DNA of 5,576 nt from Alkalibacter sp964582705 (GTDB taxonomy: Bacteria; Bacillota; Clostridia; Eubacteriales; Alkalibacteraceae): assembly GCA_964582705.1 (NCBI GenBank), contig CAZOTE010000109.1:1-5576 (forward strand), read 5' to 3'. Positions 3,853-5,576 of this stretch are shown in pieces. Position 1 is the stretch's first letter. Each line of letters opens with the position of its first letter. A model generated the notes under the pieces. It made no database searches. It saw only the letters and a program-made list of their open reading frames with translations, and was not told the DNA's origin. Both the position numbers and the translations under genes were made by a program.

Positions 3853-5576
3853 TTACATGAACAGAGGTGCAAACACCAAAGATACGATTGTCATCAATTT
3901 GATCAGGATATTGATTGAAGGACCTGAAGTATCCTTGTATGGATCTCCTACAGTGTCTCCAACAACAGCGGCTTTGTGGGCTTCGCTTCCCTTGCCGCCA
4001 TGGGCTCCTCCTTCGATGTACTTTTTGGCATTATCCCAAGCTCCACCGGAGTTGGCCATCTGAATCGCCATAAGAACACCTGATACTAAAGCACCTGCTA
4101 GAAGTCCGCCAAGGGCTTCGCTTCCAAGCAATAGTCCGGTAGCAAGAGGCAGAAGGACTGCCAATAGGCCAGGAATGACCATCTGCTTAAGTGCTGCAGT
4201 AGTTGAAATATCAACACATCTAGCGTAATCCGGCTTTCCTGTTCCTTCCATGATTCCTGGAATAGTTTTGAACTGTCTTCTTACTTCTTCGATCATTTGG
4301 TTTGCCGCCGATCCTACAGCCTCCATAGTAAGAGCTGAGAACAAATACGGGGCTGCCGCACCAAGGAACAATCCGGCAATAACAAAGGGATCTAGTAAAT
4401 CTATTCGACTTAGTCCTACAGCCTGGGAGTAAGATGCAAATAGCGCAAGAGCGGTAAGCGCCGCAGACCCAATCGCAAAACCTTTTCCGATTGCAGCGGT
4501 AGTGTTGCCCACTGCGTCAAGCTTATCAGTAATACCTCTTACTTCTTTAGGAAGTCCAGCCATTTCAGCAATACCACCGGCATTGTCAGATATTGGACCG
4601 TAAGCATCAACCGCTATGGTTATGCCTACTACAGAAAGCATTCCTACAGCCGCAAGAGCTATTCCGTAAAGACCTGCAAATTGGTAAGAAACTAAGATTG
4701 CGATTACGATACCTACAATAGGAAGTGCCGTAGAGTACATTCCAACAGCAAGTCCACTGATAATTGCTGTCGCCGGTCCTGTTTCACACTGCTGTGCAAT
4801 CTTTTTGACCGACTTGTATTCTTCAGAAGTATATACCTCTGTAATCTGTCCGATGGCGATACCCACCACCAAACCTGCAATAATCGCAACGAATTCTCCA
4901 GTACCTGCGCTTTCGCTTATTTCTGAAAGGAAGTACTTGCTTAAGAAGAATGCTACTGCTATCATTATTATTCCACTTACATAAGTTGCATTCTTAAGTG
5001 CCTTGTGTGGATCAGATCCTTCGTCGCCTTTAACAAAGAAAGTACCCACGATAGACGCCAAGATACCAACTGAAGCCAGGATTACAGGGAATAAAACACC
5101 GTTTAATCCGTACGCCAAAGCTCCTAAAGTAATAGCTGATATGATAGAACCTACATAAGACTCAAAAAGGTCAGAGCCCATTCCCGCCACATCGCCTACG
5201 TTGTCGCCAACGTTATCTGCTATAACCGCAGGGTTTCTTGGGTCGTCTTCAGGAATTCCAGCTTCAACCTTACCAACAAGGTCAGCACCAACATCCGCAG
5301 CTTTGGTGTAGATTCCACCTCCGACACGTCCGAAAAGTGCAATTGAAGAAGCTCCCAGGCCAAAACCCGTTATAATAGTAGGGTCTTCGAAAATAATATA
5401 AAGTCCGCTGACACCAATAATGCCTAAACCTACAACGCTCATGCCCATTACGGCACCGCCGGAAAAAGCTACGCTTAACGCTTTGTTCATTCCGGAAGTT
5501 CTAGCTGCATTTGCTGTTCTTACATTGGCTTTTGTTGCAACCTTCATACCGAAAAATCCGGCTAAAACTGAAAAAA
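3853..5576 (-). CDS. hppA: membrane-integral ion-pumping pyrophosphatase, N-terminus beyond the right edge
   Basis: The enzyme hydrolyses cytoplasmic pyrophosphate and uses the energy to pump Na+ or H+ across the membrane. The frame stays open to the right edge: residues FQFLAGFFG precede the internal Met at 5547, so that Met is not the start. Some 573 residues are visible of a usual 660-700. Numbering from the Met at 5547, the substrate site shows DVGADLVGKVE (85-95), DDPRNPAVIADNVGDNVGD (101-119), DAYGPISDNAGG (314-325) and GDTVGDPYKDTSGPSINIL (530-548). GNTTAAIGKG (347-356), with Ala351 and Gly354, is the potassium-dependent form; the independent class has Lys and Thr there. The glutamate in GSDLFES (E129) is in the position typical of Na+-pumping members, while many H+ pumps have it one helix turn later. 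Many hydrophobic helices are visible. A terminator follows directly. Family is certain; ion choice is inference. Confidence 0.97.
   Translation of the reverse strand, partial: FSVLAGFFGMKVATKANVRTANAARTSGMNKALSVAFSGGAVMGMSVVGLGIIGVSGLYIIFEDPTIITGFGLGASSIALFGRVGGGIYTKAADVGADLVGKVEAGIPEDDPRNPAVIADNVGDNVGDVAGMGSDLFESYVGSIISAITLGALAYGLNGVLFPVILASVGILASIVGTFFVKGDEGSDPHKALKNATYVSGIIMIAVAFFLSKYFLSEISESAGTGEFVAIIAGLVVGIAIGQITEVYTSEEYKSVKKIAQQCETGPATAIISGLAVGMYSTALPIVGIVIAILVSYQFAGLYGIALAAVGMLSVVGITIAVDAYGPISDNAGGIAEMAGLPKEVRGITDKLDAVGNTTAAIGKGFAIGSAALTALALFASYSQAVGLSRIDLLDPFVIAGLFLGAAAPYLFSALTMEAVGSAANQMIEEVRRQFKTIPGIMEGTGKPDYARCVDISTTAALKQMVIPGLLAVLLPLATGLLLGSEALGGLLAGALVSGVLMAIQMANSGGAWDNAKKYIEGGAHGGKGSEAHKAAVVGDTVGDPYKDTSGPSINILIKLMTIVSLVFAPLFM

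Noticed and set aside
5545..5547. ATG at 5547 as the start of hppA
   Set aside because: The frame is open upstream to the edge and encodes the family-typical residues LAGFFG just before this Met; there is no ribosome binding site and the protein would lack its first helices.

Overview
The window looks like chromosomal DNA from a low-to-moderate GC Firmicute, probably an anaerobe of the Clostridia. The evidence is strong AGGAGG-type ribosome binding sites, the rnr-smpB-ssrA order typical of Firmicutes, a potassium-dependent membrane pyrophosphatase, and a tmRNA tag ending in NYALAA. All genes lie on the minus strand, so transcription runs from right to left. The genus cannot be fixed from the sequence.

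Right to left: (a) 3853-5576 is most of a membrane-integral pyrophosphatase (hppA), with its N-terminus beyond the right edge, followed by a clear intrinsic terminator at 3818-3845. (b) A plausible sigma-A promoter at 3746-3774 starts a new unit with a small DUF1294 membrane protein (3459-3725) and RNase R (rnr, 1286-3412). (c) A perfect-consensus promoter (TTGACA, 17 bp, TATAAT) lies across the 3' end of rnr and serves smpB (759-1226). (d) The left edge holds the 5' part of tmRNA (ssrA, 1-164), including its first pseudoknot and the complete tag reading frame for AKNNNYALAA. (e) Between smpB and ssrA sits a 124-residue four-helix-bundle protein of the 23S rRNA intervening-sequence (S23/IVP) family (288-662). 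It is more AT-rich than smpB and is framed by two inverted arrays of five 7-bp units (169-203 and 718-752).

RNase R, SmpB and tmRNA form the trans-translation system: tmRNA-SmpB frees stalled ribosomes and tags the nascent chain, and RNase R degrades the defective mRNA and takes part in tmRNA turnover. The most interesting point is the apparent insertion of an IVS-like cassette exactly in the smpB-ssrA spacer. Its right array ends 6 bp from the smpB stop codon and its left array ends 4 bp from the mature tmRNA 5' end. In a read-through transcript the arrays could pair into an imperfect stem of about 33 bp that loops out the inserted gene. No stretch longer than 300 bases lacks a gene. The short spacers (165-287, 663-758, 1227-1285, 3413-3458, 3726-3852) hold the signals listed below.
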